From Prevotella illustrans (GTDB taxonomy: Bacteria; Bacteroidota; Bacteroidia; Bacteroidales; Bacteroidaceae): DNA of 64,000 bases. Where the stretch lies: the NCBI RefSeq assembly GCF_017426725.1, contig NZ_JAERMS010000009.1, positions 1 to 64,000 of the forward strand. The letters are read 5' to 3'. The translations under genes and the position numbers were made by a program. Of the stretch, positions 17,831 through 26,880 are shown piece after piece (position 1 is the stretch's first letter; each line of letters starts with the position of its first letter). Below the pieces are notes generated by a model. The model did not search any database. It was not told the DNA's origin and saw only the letters and a program-made list of their open reading frames with translations.

Positions 17831-18253
17831 ATTCAGCGCTCCCGTGATTTTGTAAGAAAAAACTACCGGATTTTAACACTTCCGCAACACGTCATCTAAC
17901 TGCCGGCACGCCGAAAATAACACTTCGCTTTGCCGATTTTTATACCTTTTATGCCCAAAGTTATGCTTTTATCGGCTCAAAGCATAGCGATTACACCGCC
18001 AAAGCATAGCTTTTAGTGGGTGAAAGGGCCGCGATGACGGCCTGAAAGCATAGCGATCAAGGGCGAAAAAGCGAGAGGAAAACACCTTAAAAAGCGCAAT
18101 GTATTGATAACCAGTGTTTTATAAACTCGCTCTATAATCGCTTATTTGCGCCCAAGTCTTTTCTTTTTCAAAATAACGCCACTTTTTTGAGGGTGTATGT
18201 AAAGATAATTCAGGGCGCGGCAGATATCGATTGATACTCGTAAATCGGTCCCC
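17831..18253 (-). repeat. Dispersed 22-bp-unit element, copy B
   Basis: Inverted relative to copy A and clearly homologous over its full length, from GGGGACCGATTT at the right end to the TGATTTTGT…CGCTGAATC end at the left. It contains the same series of degenerate 22-base units with ATCGCTATGCTTT cores. It sits between the hmu-like operon and dinB, with about 280 bases on its left holding only the operon promoter. Confidence 0.8.
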
Positions 18254-18346
18254 GCTACTTTTCTACCGTCCCCTACATTCTTCACTTATGCCTACCGCAA
18301 GGCGTCATTTCTTTTAGGTATGGCAGAGGAAAACAAAAAGTTTTCG

Positions 18347-18354
18347 TAATTTTG
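18347..18354 (+). promoter_or_regulatory. -7 box upstream of dinB
   Basis: TAATTTTG matches TAnnTTTG and would start transcription near 18361, after the ATG-like triplet at 18356 and before the dinB ATG at 18390. No -33 TTG at proper spacing. Confidence 0.45.
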
Positions 18355-18389
18355 TATGGCTGCCTATCGACAGACAGCTCCTGCAGAGA

Positions 18390-19487
18390 GTGCCGCAGCG
18401 TAAAATCATTCATATCGACATGGACGCTTTCTTTGCCAGCGTGGAGCAACGGGACCATCCCGAACTGTGCGGAAAGCCCATCGCCATCGGTTATGACGGC
18501 GAACGGGGCGTTGTGTCGACAGCCAGTTACGAAGCCCGGCGGTTCGGCGTGCGCTCGGCCATGTCAATGATGATGGCCAAACGACTGTGTCCGCGGCTCA
18601 TCGTGGTGCCCGCACGCTACGAAGTGTACCGCCAAGTGTCAGACGAGGTGATGACCATCTTCCACGACTACACCGACATTATCGAACCGCTGTCTATCGA
18701 CGAGGCCTTTCTCGACGTGACGGAGAACAAGCGGGGCATGGAACTGGCTGTCGACGTCGCCCGTGAAATCAAGCGACGCGTCAAGGACGAGCTGCGCCTG
18801 ACGGCCTCGGCCGGCGTTTCCTACAACAAGCTGCTGGCCAAGATCGCCTCGGAGGAGCGTAAGCCCGACGGCCTCTGCACCATCCATCCCGACAAGGCGC
18901 TCGACTTCATCGCCCGACTGCGCATCGAAAAACTGTGGGGCGTGGGACCCAAGACGGCTCAACGCATGCACTATATGGGTATATTCACGGGACGCGACCT
19001 GCGCAAATGCTCGCTCGGGCATCTGAAAGAAGTCTTCGGCAAGTCGGGACAGCTGTTTTATGAGTTTGCCCGAGGCATCGACCACCGGCCCGTCGTGGTG
19101 GAACGTGTGCGTAAGTCGGTGGGCTGCGAGCACACGTTTCGGGAGGATATCAGCCGTCCTTCGGCCGTCATCATCGAGCTTTATCATACCGTGCTCGAAC
19201 TGGTGGAGCGTATCGCCAAGGACGGTTTTGAGGGAAAAACGCTCACGCTGAAGGTGAAATTCGGCGACTTTAGGCAGATAACGCGCAGCGTGACGCAGCA
19301 AAAGCACCTCAAGAACAAGGACGAGATACTACCGCTGGCCAAGAAACTGCTGACCGAAGTGGACTATTCATCCGAACATCCCATCAGGCTCATCGGACTG
19401 TCAGTGTCGAATCCGGCCGACGAAGACGAGGCTAAAAGGCGGGAATGGATACAGCTGAAATTAGAATTTAAGGATTGGCCGCAATAG
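18390..19487 (+). CDS. dinB: DNA polymerase IV (Y family)
   Basis: Error-prone translesion polymerase of 365 residues. Catalytic metal ligands are in HIDMDAFFASVE (Asp10, Asp12) and LSIDEAFLDV (about 103-112, with adjacent Asp-Glu). The thumb has LWGVGPKTAQ, and the C-terminal little-finger domain runs from about 235 to 345 (GCEHTFREDI). The start at 18390 gives the normal N-terminus IIHIDMDAFF close to the first residues; a longer frame would start inside the -7 box region. A superfamily 1 helicase gene follows 40 bp later, probably in the same transcript, suggesting a DNA damage response unit. No LexA site was identified. Confidence 0.95.
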   Translation: MPQRKIIHIDMDAFFASVEQRDHPELCGKPIAIGYDGERGVVSTASYEARRFGVRSAMSMMMAKRLCPRLIVVPARYEVYRQVSDEVMTIFHDYTDIIEPLSIDEAFLDVTENKRGMELAVDVAREIKRRVKDELRLTASAGVSYNKLLAKIASEERKPDGLCTIHPDKALDFIARLRIEKLWGVGPKTAQRMHYMGIFTGRDLRKCSLGHLKEVFGKSGQLFYEFARGIDHRPVVVERVRKSVGCEHTFREDISRPSAVIIELYHTVLELVERIAKDGFEGKTLTLKVKFGDFRQITRSVTQQKHLKNKDEILPLAKKLLTEVDYSSEHPIRLIGLSVSNPADEDEAKRREWIQLKLEFKDWPQ

Positions 19488-19527
19488 AGATTCCCCGGAA
19501 TTGTCATATCGTTGTAAAAAAGAAAAC

Positions 19528-21468
19528 ATGCGAACAGCCATTGAAGAATTGAAACGCCAGAAACTGCTGCTCCAGATGGAGTATTATGCCGAGAAAGATG
19601 AGTTTCGGCGACAGACCGAGGCCGCCGGTGTGGCCCGGAAGGTGAAACGTGGCGACGCGTGGTACCCGCTGCGGATGGGCAAGAGCTTCTACAACTCGCT
19701 CAACCAACGTGCTGTCGAGGTATTTCGCACCGTTGATCAGGATATTGAACACAACTTCGAGTTCGGCCGCCCGGTCATGTTCTTCCGCGAAAAACCACAA
19801 CAACAATCCATTGCCAACCGCCAATTACCTCCCACCTCTTTATATTACTATCATTTTACGGGCACGGTCTCCTACGTAGACGGCGACCGCATGGTCGTCA
19901 TCGTGCCCGACTCGGCGCCCCTGTCCGACCTGCAGTCGGCCGAGACATCCGTCGGCGTGCAGCTGTCGTTCGATGAGACGAGCTACAGAACGATGTTCGA
20001 CGCGCTCGACAGGGTGATTGCCGCCAAGGACAACCGGCTAGCCTACCTGCGCGACCTGTTCTATTCCAACCGGAAAGCGGAACGGTTCTCCTTTCAGCCG
20101 ATCGCTTTTCCATGGCTCAACCCTACCCAGGAGCGGGCCGTCAACGAGGTGTTGCGGGCCAAAGACGTGGCCGTCGTCCACGGACCGCCTGGCACCGGCA
20201 AGACCACCACGCTGGTGGAAGCCGTCAACGAGACGCTGATGCGCGAGAGCCAGGTGCTCGTCTGCGCGCAGAGCAACATGGCCGTGGACTGGATTTGCGA
20301 GAAACTCACGGACCGGGGGGTGAATGTGCTGCGCATCGGCAACCCCACCCGGGTGAACGATAAGATGTTGGGCTTCACCTACGAGCGGCGTTTCGAGGCC
20401 CATCCCGACTATCCGCAGCTGTGGAGTTTGCGCAAGGCAATCCGCGAGTTGCGTGGTCAGCGGCGCAAGGGAGGCGAAAACTATCACCAGAAAACGGAGC
20501 GGCTGAAGGCACGGGCCACCGAACTGGAAATCAGAATCAACGCCGACCTCTTCGGCGAAGCCCGTGTCATCGCCTCGACATTGGTGGGATCGGCGCATCG
20601 CACGCTCGAAGGAATGAAATTCGGAACGCTCTTTATCGACGAGGCGGCACAAGCCTTGGAGGCTGCCTGCTGGATTCCGATGCGGCGTGTGACCCGCGTC
20701 GTGCTGGCGGGCGACCACTGCCAGCTGCCTCCGACGGTGAAGAGTATCGCCGCGCTGCGGGCCGGACTGGGTAAGACGCTCATGGAACGCATCGTCGAAA
20801 ACAAGCCCGAGACGGTTACGTTGCTCAAGATACAATATCGGATGAACGAGAAAATCATGCGCTTTTCGAGCAACTGGTTCTATCACGGACAGGTGGAGAG
20901 CGCGCCACAAATCAGATATCGGGGCATACTCGACTACGACCGCCCCATCGAATGGCGCGACAGCCTGCAGGCCGACGCAGCTCCCGACGACCCGCAAGCC
21001 ATGGAAAAAGCCACAGGAACCTATGGCGAAACTTTCGTGGGCGCCTCTTTCGGACGCGTCAACAAGGCCGAGGCGCGACTCACACTCGACACCTTGCGAG
21101 ATTACCTCACGAAAATCGGGCGGCAGCGGGTGCTCGACGAGCGCATCGACGTAGGCGTCATCTCGCCCTACCGCGCACAGGTGCAGTATCTGCGCGGCCT
21201 CATCAGAGGGGAAGAGTTCTTCAAACCCTACCGACGGCTCATCAGTGTCAACACCGTCGACGGCTTTCAGGGGCAGGAACGCGACATCATCCTCGTGTCG
21301 CTGGTGCGCAGCAACGACGAAGGACAGATCGGATTCCTGCGCGACCTACGGCGAATGAACGTGGCCATCACCCGCGCCCGCATGAAACTGATTATCCTTG
21401 GCGACGTCAGAACATTGACCCGCCATCCTTTTTACAAAAAACTTTACGAGTACGCGACAAGCGAATGA
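19528..21468 (+). CDS. UPF1/IGHMBP2-like superfamily 1 helicase
   Basis: Predicted DNA or RNA helicase of 646 residues. After an N-terminal beta-rich domain (about 1-190) come Walker A HGPPGTGKTTT (about 219-229), motif Ia CAQSNMAVDWI, motif II IDEAAQALE (about 371), motif III LAGDHCQLPPT, and the C-terminal helicase motifs ISVNTVDGFQGQERDII and RRMNVAITRARMKL. These are the AAA_11/AAA_12 arrangement of IGHMBP2-type helicases. The ATG at 19528 is preferred to an in-frame TTG at 19501. It follows dinB by 40 bp and ends just before a strong bidirectional terminator. Confidence 0.9.
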   Translation: MRTAIEELKRQKLLLQMEYYAEKDEFRRQTEAAGVARKVKRGDAWYPLRMGKSFYNSLNQRAVEVFRTVDQDIEHNFEFGRPVMFFREKPQQQSIANRQLPPTSLYYYHFTGTVSYVDGDRMVVIVPDSAPLSDLQSAETSVGVQLSFDETSYRTMFDALDRVIAAKDNRLAYLRDLFYSNRKAERFSFQPIAFPWLNPTQERAVNEVLRAKDVAVVHGPPGTGKTTTLVEAVNETLMRESQVLVCAQSNMAVDWICEKLTDRGVNVLRIGNPTRVNDKMLGFTYERRFEAHPDYPQLWSLRKAIRELRGQRRKGGENYHQKTERLKARATELEIRINADLFGEARVIASTLVGSAHRTLEGMKFGTLFIDEAAQALEAACWIPMRRVTRVVLAGDHCQLPPTVKSIAALRAGLGKTLMERIVENKPETVTLLKIQYRMNEKIMRFSSNWFYHGQVESAPQIRYRGILDYDRPIEWRDSLQADAAPDDPQAMEKATGTYGETFVGASFGRVNKAEARLTLDTLRDYLTKIGRQRVLDERIDVGVISPYRAQVQYLRGLIRGEEFFKPYRRLISVNTVDGFQGQERDIILVSLVRSNDEGQIGFLRDLRRMNVAITRARMKLIILGDVRTLTRHPFYKKLYEYATSE

Positions 21469-21475
21469 GACAATC

Positions 21476-21512
21476 AAAAAAGGCGAACAATAATTATTGT
21501 TCGCCTTTTTTG
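21476..21512. terminator. Bidirectional intrinsic terminator
   Basis: AAAAAAGGCGAACAATAA is followed at once by its reverse complement, with T runs on both strands. It lies between the convergent helicase and ispG genes and includes the ispG stop codon. Confidence 0.85.
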
Positions 21513-23368
21513 ATTAATGCCAATAAGTGTTCGACGGCCACTTCCTGCGGTATGTTCTTCTCGACACACACCTGACCGCGATAAAGACTGACCCGATTGA
21601 CGCCCGCCCCCACGTAGCCGTAGTCGGCGTCGGCCATCTCTCCCGGACCGTTCACGATGCAACCCATGATTCCGATCTTCAGTCCTTTCATGTCTTTGGT
21701 AGCCTCGCGAATCTTGGCGATGGTCTCCCGAAGGTCGTAAAGGGTACGTCCGCAACCCGGACAGGAGATGTATTCGGTCTTGCTGGTGCGCAGACGGGCG
21801 GCCTGCAGAATGCCGAAGGCCGTGTCAACGATGTCTTCTTGCGGAATATCACCGTCGTTCAGGAGCCACAATCCATCGGTGAATCCGTCGATCATCAAGG
21901 CTCCCATATCGGCGGCGGCTTCCAATTGGAAGTCGCTTTTCTCCGCTTTCGAATGGCGGTACATCTGCGCGAAGACCACGGGATTGAACAGTCCGGCGTT
22001 CATCAGCTCATGAACCAGCGCGCGCTGGTCGCCCAACCGGTTTCGGTGATTGCTGACACAGACCACCACTACCTCGGGATGGAGGCGCAGACAGGCCTGA
22101 TATTCCTCAACGGGCGCGCCAAACTTGAGCACCAGAAACTTCACGTCGGCTTTGGTCATACCAATGAACGGAATGGCGTCGGTAGGGAAAACGGGGGCCA
22201 GCCGACCCGCGGTCACTAACGGCGACCCGGCTCGTTGCAAGGCGATATACTTGTCGTAATCCACCAAGTACTTCTGTCCTGCTTCCGGTTTTTCGGGCAA
22301 CCGACCGCCCACATACAAGTAATCGGGTGCCTGCTCGCCCGTTCCGACGACTGTGGCGCCATGCTCCGGCGACAGCGAAGCGATGACCACAGGCACGTTG
22401 CTGCCGCCGATTCCGGCCACGGCACGCGTCTTGCGCCGTTGCGGACGCAGCCAGTCAAAATCTTTCGAGGCCGTTCCGGGAATCACTAAATGACCCGCAT
22501 GGGCACCGATGTAGTCCACCAGATGGCGTGCCACAGGTATTTCGGCCGCCGGTTCTTCGCTCAGGCTCACCCGAACGGTGTCGCCAATGCCGTCGGCCAG
22601 CAGCGCGCCGATGCCCACAGCGCTCTTGATACGCCCGTCTTCGCCCTCACCGGCCTCCGTCACTCCCAAATGAAGCGGATAACGCATGCCCTCCCGGTCC
22701 ATGGCTTCGACCAACATGCGCACCGACTGCACCATGATCACCGTGTTGGAAGCCTTAACCGAGATGACCACATCGTTGAAATCATGCCGCTTACAGACAC
22801 GGAGAAACTCCATACAGCTCTCCACAATGCCCGCCGGCGTGTCGCCGTAGCGGTTGCGGATACGGTCGGAGAGCGAACCATGGTTCACGCCGATGCGCAC
22901 GGCCGTATGGTTTTCCTTGCATATCCGCAGGAAAGGAACGAAGCGATCTTCTATCTTTTTCAGTTCCTGCGCGTACTCCTCGTCCGTATATTCCTGCTTG
23001 ATGAAGCGGCGGGCGGGGTCTACATAGTTGCCCGGATTGACGCGAACCTTCTCGGCAAAGCGTGCGGCCACGTCGGCCACGTTAGGGTTGAAGTGGACGT
23101 CGGCAACCAAAGGCGTGTCATATCCTTCAGCCCTGAGCCGTGCGTTGATAGGCTGCAGGTTTTCCGCCTCCTTGGTTCCTTGCGTCGTCAGTCGCACGAG
23201 TTCGCCACCGGCCTTGATGATTTCCTCGGCCTGCGCTACGCAAGCGTCGGTGTCATTGGTGTTGGTGGTGGTCATGCTCTGCACCCGAATGGGGTTGTCG
23301 GCACCCATATCAATGGCACCGACATGCACAACGGTCGTGGCCCGACGCTGAAAATTGAATAAATCCAT
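21494..23368 (-). CDS. ispG: 4-hydroxy-3-methylbut-2-enyl diphosphate synthase
   Basis: IspG (GcpE) reduces methylerythritol cyclodiphosphate to HMBPP in the MEP isoprenoid pathway, using a 4Fe-4S cluster. The product is 624 residues, the long form found in Bacteroidota, Chlamydia and plants, with an extra domain (about 265-520) between the TIM barrel and the reductase-like domain. The barrel starts with the RRATTVVHVG.IDMG segment; the cluster ligands are in CPGCGRTLYDL (about 537-545) and GCIVNGPGEM (about 570-579). It begins 6 bp after purE and shares its transcript. Confidence 0.96.
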   Translation of the reverse strand: MDLFNFQRRATTVVHVGAIDMGADNPIRVQSMTTTNTNDTDACVAQAEEIIKAGGELVRLTTQGTKEAENLQPINARLRAEGYDTPLVADVHFNPNVADVAARFAEKVRVNPGNYVDPARRFIKQEYTDEEYAQELKKIEDRFVPFLRICKENHTAVRIGVNHGSLSDRIRNRYGDTPAGIVESCMEFLRVCKRHDFNDVVISVKASNTVIMVQSVRMLVEAMDREGMRYPLHLGVTEAGEGEDGRIKSAVGIGALLADGIGDTVRVSLSEEPAAEIPVARHLVDYIGAHAGHLVIPGTASKDFDWLRPQRRKTRAVAGIGGSNVPVVIASLSPEHGATVVGTGEQAPDYLYVGGRLPEKPEAGQKYLVDYDKYIALQRAGSPLVTAGRLAPVFPTDAIPFIGMTKADVKFLVLKFGAPVEEYQACLRLHPEVVVVCVSNHRNRLGDQRALVHELMNAGLFNPVVFAQMYRHSKAEKSDFQLEAAADMGALMIDGFTDGLWLLNDGDIPQEDIVDTAFGILQAARLRTSKTEYISCPGCGRTLYDLRETIAKIREATKDMKGLKIGIMGCIVNGPGEMADADYGYVGAGVNRVSLYRGQVCVEKNIPQEVAVEHLLALIKKGEQ

Positions 23369-23374
23369 CGTATG

Positions 23375-23878
23375 CTACACCCTAAACTGATACTTGATTT
23401 CGGCCAAATCCTTATTGGCTTTCTCTATCTTTTCACCCAGTCCGGCCTTCCATGCGTCTACTTTGGCTGCCACGTTCTCATCGTTCAGGGCAATCATTTG
23501 GGCGGCGAGAATAGCCGCGTTCTGTGCTCCGTTGACGCCAACGGTGGCTACCGGTATGCCGGGGGGCATCTGAATGATCGACAACATGGCGTCGAGACCA
23601 TCGAGCATGCCCTTGATGGGTACGCCGATGACGGGCAACGGGGTCGACGCTGCGATGACACCGGGCAGTGCCGCAGCCATTCCGGCCGCCGCAATGATGA
23701 CTTTCACGCCACGTGCCTTGGCTCCTTTGGCGAATGCTTCAACCGCGTCGGGCGTGCGATGGGCCGAAAGGGCGTTCACTTCAAATGGGATTTCGTTATC
23801 ATCGAGCCACTTACAGGCCTTTTCCATGACGGGCAGATCACTCGTACTGCCCATGATAATACTCACTAATGGTTTCAT
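23375..23878 (-). CDS. purE: N5-carboxyaminoimidazole ribonucleotide mutase
   Basis: PurE converts N5-CAIR to CAIR in purine synthesis. The product from ATG 23878 is 167 residues and normal for the class I enzyme; the frame is open further upstream but that part overlaps the PAP2-like gene and has no PurE homology. The phosphate- and substrate-binding motifs IIMGSTSDLPVM (8-19), SAHRTPD (about 43-49) and AAGMAAALPGVIA (about 73-85) are intact. The purE-ispG pair is separated by only 6 bp. Confidence 0.95.
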   Translation of the reverse strand: MKPLVSIIMGSTSDLPVMEKACKWLDDNEIPFEVNALSAHRTPDAVEAFAKGAKARGVKVIIAAAGMAAALPGVIAASTPLPVIGVPIKGMLDGLDAMLSIIQMPPGIPVATVGVNGAQNAAILAAQMIALNDENVAAKVDAWKAGLGEKIEKANKDLAEIKYQFRV

Positions 23879-23895
23879 ATCGGTTGTTGTTTGTT

Positions 23896-24513
23896 TTACA
23901 AAAGAATCGAAAAGAAGGCAACGGCCAGTCCCATGATGAAGCCGACAACCACCTGAGACAGCGAGTGCTGGCGCAGAATCATGCGACTGGTGCCCACGGC
24001 GCCCGAAAGCACCATCACTAAACAGAACCACCACATCGGATTGAAAGCGAAAATCATGGAGAATGCCATCAAAGCGCCGGCCACGCCACCGATGGCTGCT
24101 GTGTGGGTGGATATCTTCCACCATATATTAATAAGCGCGCAAACCACCTGAATCAGCAATGCCGCCACCAGAATACTGCCCATGAAATGCGGCATATGGA
24201 AGATTCTCATGAGGTAGACACAGACGAAGTAGCACAGGATGGAGATAACATAGGGAACCATACGCCGCTCACGCGAACCCAGTTCGATGAGCGACCAGCC
24301 CTGCGAATTGCGATAGAGGCGGATGAGTAACGTAGGAAGCAGGGCCGTAAACACGTAGACCAGTGCCAGAACGGTAAACTTATAAGACGTGGGGAGCATA
24401 CTCAGATAGCTGAAGACGAACAACGCCACGAGCCCCATCATGGGCAGATAGAACGGATTGAATACCATGCTGACGGTCCTTGCCGCCACAATCATGTCTT
24501 TTTCCTTGATCAC
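23896..24513 (-). CDS. PAP2-like integral membrane protein
   Basis: Membrane protein of 205 residues with about six helices. The C-terminal part has STHTAAIGGVAGALMAF and RMILRQHSLSQVVVGF, which recall the second and third motifs of PAP2-type phosphatases (SxxxGH and SRxxxxxHxxxD), though the match is degenerate: His is followed by Thr-Ala-Ala and the final acid is Gln. It could be a lipid phosphatase homologue with altered chemistry or an inactive member. It lies 17 bp before purE in the same direction, after rpoN, and probably shares their transcript. Confidence 0.75.
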   Translation of the reverse strand: MIKEKDMIVAARTVSMVFNPFYLPMMGLVALFVFSYLSMLPTSYKFTVLALVYVFTALLPTLLIRLYRNSQGWSLIELGSRERRMVPYVISILCYFVCVYLMRIFHMPHFMGSILVAALLIQVVCALINIWWKISTHTAAIGGVAGALMAFSMIFAFNPMWWFCLVMVLSGAVGTSRMILRQHSLSQVVVGFIMGLAVAFFSILL

Positions 24514-24566
24514 TTTGCGATTGATTATATTCTCTTTTCTCTTCTTCCGAATCGTTTCGCCGTCCG

Positions 24567-26090
24567 TCAGTCTTTGCGCAAGCGGGCGATGGGAATACCC
24601 ATCTGCTCACGATACTTGGCCACTGTGCGCCGGGCCACGGGATAACCCTGCTTCTTCATCTCGCGGGCCAGGGCCTCATCGCTCATCGGGCGTCCGGCGT
24701 CTTCCTTGCCGATCATCTCCTTCAGGGCCAATTTAATCTTGCGGGTAGACGTCTCTTCGCCATCGCCCGTGTCGTAGCCGTCGGTGAAGAAGAAGCGCAG
24801 GGGGAATGTTCCCCAGCGTGTCTGCACGTATTTCACGTTGCTCACGCGGCTGATGGTGGAAATGTCGAGCCCCGTCTTCTCGGCAATATCTTTCAGAATC
24901 ATCGGTTTCAAGTCGGCCTCGTCGCCGTCGGTGAAGAACCGATGCTGCCATGCGATGATGGCTTTCATGGTGACATACATCGTATGGCGACGCTGTCGGA
25001 TGGCGTCGATGAAGTTTCGCGCCTTGTCCACCTTGTCGCGGGCGTAGACCAACGCCTCCCGGTCTTGCCGGTTCAACTTTTCCTTGCGGTCCTTGTAGTC
25101 GTCCACCAGCTTCGTGAACGAAGGAGAGACGGCCAGATCAGGCAGTCCGCCGTTGTTCATGGAGAACGTCACGGTGCCGTCGTCGGCCGTATCGACGATG
25201 AAGTCGGGCGTTATCTGTTGCAGGCTGCGCCCGACGGTCTCGCCCATTGCGGCTCCCGGTTTCGGGTTAAGCCGTTTGATTTCCTCTTTCAGTGCCTCCA
25301 CCGTGTCGTCGGTCAGCCGCAACTGTTCTTGAATACGGCCCCATCGCTTACGCGTAAAGTCGTCAAAGCAGTTGGCAATGACGTCGCGCATGACGAGCGT
25401 CAGCCGTTCGGACTGTCCTTTCTCCTTCTCTTCGGTGAGCAAGCGGTCTATCTGAAGCAGCAGACACTCCTGCAAAGAGCGTGCGCCAATGCCCCCCGGG
25501 TCGAACGTCTGGAGCATGCGGAGCACCTCTTCGATGTCTGCCACGCTCACGTCGATATTATGATAGATGGCCAGTTCGTCGCAGATCGTGTCGAGATCTT
25601 TACGTAGCAGTCCGTCGTCGTCAAGACTTCCGATGATATATTCCATGACGTGCTCCTGCCGCGGGGTCAGTTCGAGTTCGCCCATCTGCTCCTTCAGCTT
25701 GTCGTAGAACGACACCGTATCGCCGTAGACGATTTCCTCGTAGTCGGCATTCTGCCGCTGGTTCCAATGAGTGTCGGGCATTCGGTCGTCGTAGCCGATA
25801 CTCTCCAGCGCGTCGTCGAGGGCGTCCTGCCGTTCCTCGCACTCATTTTCCGCTTCAAAGCCTTCGGGCTCATCGCCCGCCACGCCACCGTCGTCGCGCA
25901 GATCGGGCATGTCCTCCTCGCCCTCGTCGACCTTTTCCAGCGCGGGATTGTCGTCGAGCTGGGCGTTGACGTTCTCTTCCAGTTCGGTGATGGGCATTTC
26001 GAGCAGGCGCACCACCAGCATTTGCTGCTGCGAGAGACGTTGCAGCTGCGCCAGCTTCTGTTCCTGAGTCTGTATCAACTTCTGTGCCAT
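24567..26090 (-). CDS. rpoN: RNA polymerase sigma-54 factor
   Basis: Sigma-54 of 507 residues. Region I is Gln- and Leu-rich (Q..KLAQLQRLSQQQMLVVRLLEM, residues 8-32), followed by an acidic region II (about 50-100, DEGEEDMPDL), the core-binding domain, and the C-terminal DNA-binding domain with the RpoN box ARRTVAKYRE at residues 486-495. It allows transcription from -24/-12 promoters together with AAA activators; none of those are encoded in the window and no -24/-12 promoter was confirmed. Upstream gene ends 9 bp away. Confidence 0.96.
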   Translation of the reverse strand: MAQKLIQTQEQKLAQLQRLSQQQMLVVRLLEMPITELEENVNAQLDDNPALEKVDEGEEDMPDLRDDGGVAGDEPEGFEAENECEERQDALDDALESIGYDDRMPDTHWNQRQNADYEEIVYGDTVSFYDKLKEQMGELELTPRQEHVMEYIIGSLDDDGLLRKDLDTICDELAIYHNIDVSVADIEEVLRMLQTFDPGGIGARSLQECLLLQIDRLLTEEKEKGQSERLTLVMRDVIANCFDDFTRKRWGRIQEQLRLTDDTVEALKEEIKRLNPKPGAAMGETVGRSLQQITPDFIVDTADDGTVTFSMNNGGLPDLAVSPSFTKLVDDYKDRKEKLNRQDREALVYARDKVDKARNFIDAIRQRRHTMYVTMKAIIAWQHRFFTDGDEADLKPMILKDIAEKTGLDISTISRVSNVKYVQTRWGTFPLRFFFTDGYDTGDGEETSTRKIKLALKEMIGKEDAGRPMSDEALAREMKKQGYPVARRTVAKYREQMGIPIARLRKD

Positions 26091-26099
26091 GCGTTTCCG

Positions 26100-26750
26100 T
26101 TATTTGAAATAATCCTTCAGTTGGGCCGCCACCGCCGCCAACTTTTCGGGGTTATCGTTACCATATCGCTTCCAGATGTCCTTGCAGGGCAACAGCAGCG
26201 GGTCGATCATGAAGTCACCACGATTGAGATAGGGGTCGCAAAACTGAAACACCTCCATCACGTTGACAATGAGCGCGGCGGGTATCTTCAGCAGCCGAGC
26301 CTCCTCTTGTATCTCCGAAGTGCCCACGACCATCGTCAAAGGCGTAAGCCTAAAATAAAGGTCGAGCATGCGGATGAGCATGACGGGGGTGAGCTGTGGA
26401 TTCTGTGGCAAAGGCCTGAAGTCCTTTTCAAACGTCTCATGGATGTCGACCCCTTCGTAAAATCCGGCGGCATTACCATAGCCTTTCATCCGTCGCACAC
26501 GCTTAGCCTCACGACTGAGGCGACTGTGGTGGTCGGCATAAGTATCCCAGAGCAGTCCCATACTGGGCGTATCCTTTCTGCGGACGCGAAAAAGCTGTTG
26601 ATAGAGAAACACGGGCTCAATGTGGAGCTCGAGACTCAAGTCGATCAAAGGTTTGGAATATAAAGCCTTGACGCCCACCGGTTTTTTCATATAGAGTTGC
26701 ATCAGTAAAATCCAATACTCCTCTTGCCATAAAGGAAGTGCAGCCATCAT
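26100..26750 (-). CDS. Conserved hypothetical protein (216 aa)
   Basis: Soluble, largely helical protein with no signal peptide or recognised domain. Start at 26750 (MMAALPLWQ) is supported by the promoter at 26765-26794, which would place transcription start within about ten bases of this ATG; the frame upstream of it overlaps the promoter. It contains W-rich and Arg-rich segments (LWQEEYWILLMQLY; SRLSREAKRVRRMKGYG) and ends with helices that follow LLLPCKDIWKRYGND. It precedes rpoN by 9 bp and is likely co-transcribed, so a link to sigma-54 regulation is possible but unproven. Confidence 0.7.
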   Translation of the reverse strand: MMAALPLWQEEYWILLMQLYMKKPVGVKALYSKPLIDLSLELHIEPVFLYQQLFRVRRKDTPSMGLLWDTYADHHSRLSREAKRVRRMKGYGNAAGFYEGVDIHETFEKDFRPLPQNPQLTPVMLIRMLDLYFRLTPLTMVVGTSEIQEEARLLKIPAALIVNVMEVFQFCDPYLNRGDFMIDPLLLPCKDIWKRYGNDNPEKLAAVAAQLKDYFK

Positions 26751-26764
26751 AAGATACTTTATTG

Positions 26765-26794
26765 CAAAGATACACCAAATGCGTGATATTCCAA
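26765..26794 (-). promoter_or_regulatory. Promoter of the hypothetical-rpoN-purE-ispG transcript
   Basis: Minus strand TTG (26794-26792), 19 bases, then TATCTTTG (26772-26765): a full Bacteroidota promoter. Start near 26758 gives a leader of only about 8-10 bases. Confidence 0.65.
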
Positions 26795-26825
26795 AATTAA
26801 AACTACGCTTTTTTAATAAAAGAGG

Positions 26826-26860
26826 AATCCCCCTGACTCGGTTAGAATCAGAGGGATCAT
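26826..26860 (-). terminator. Probable terminator after the lipoprotein gene
   Basis: ATCCCTCTGATTC pairs with GAGTCAGGGGGAT across a short loop, followed on the minus strand by CCTCTTTTATT. It lies about 20 bases after the stop at 26881. The stem is imperfect. Confidence 0.4.
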
Positions 26861-26880
26861 TCTCTATCGCACGCAAGCCG

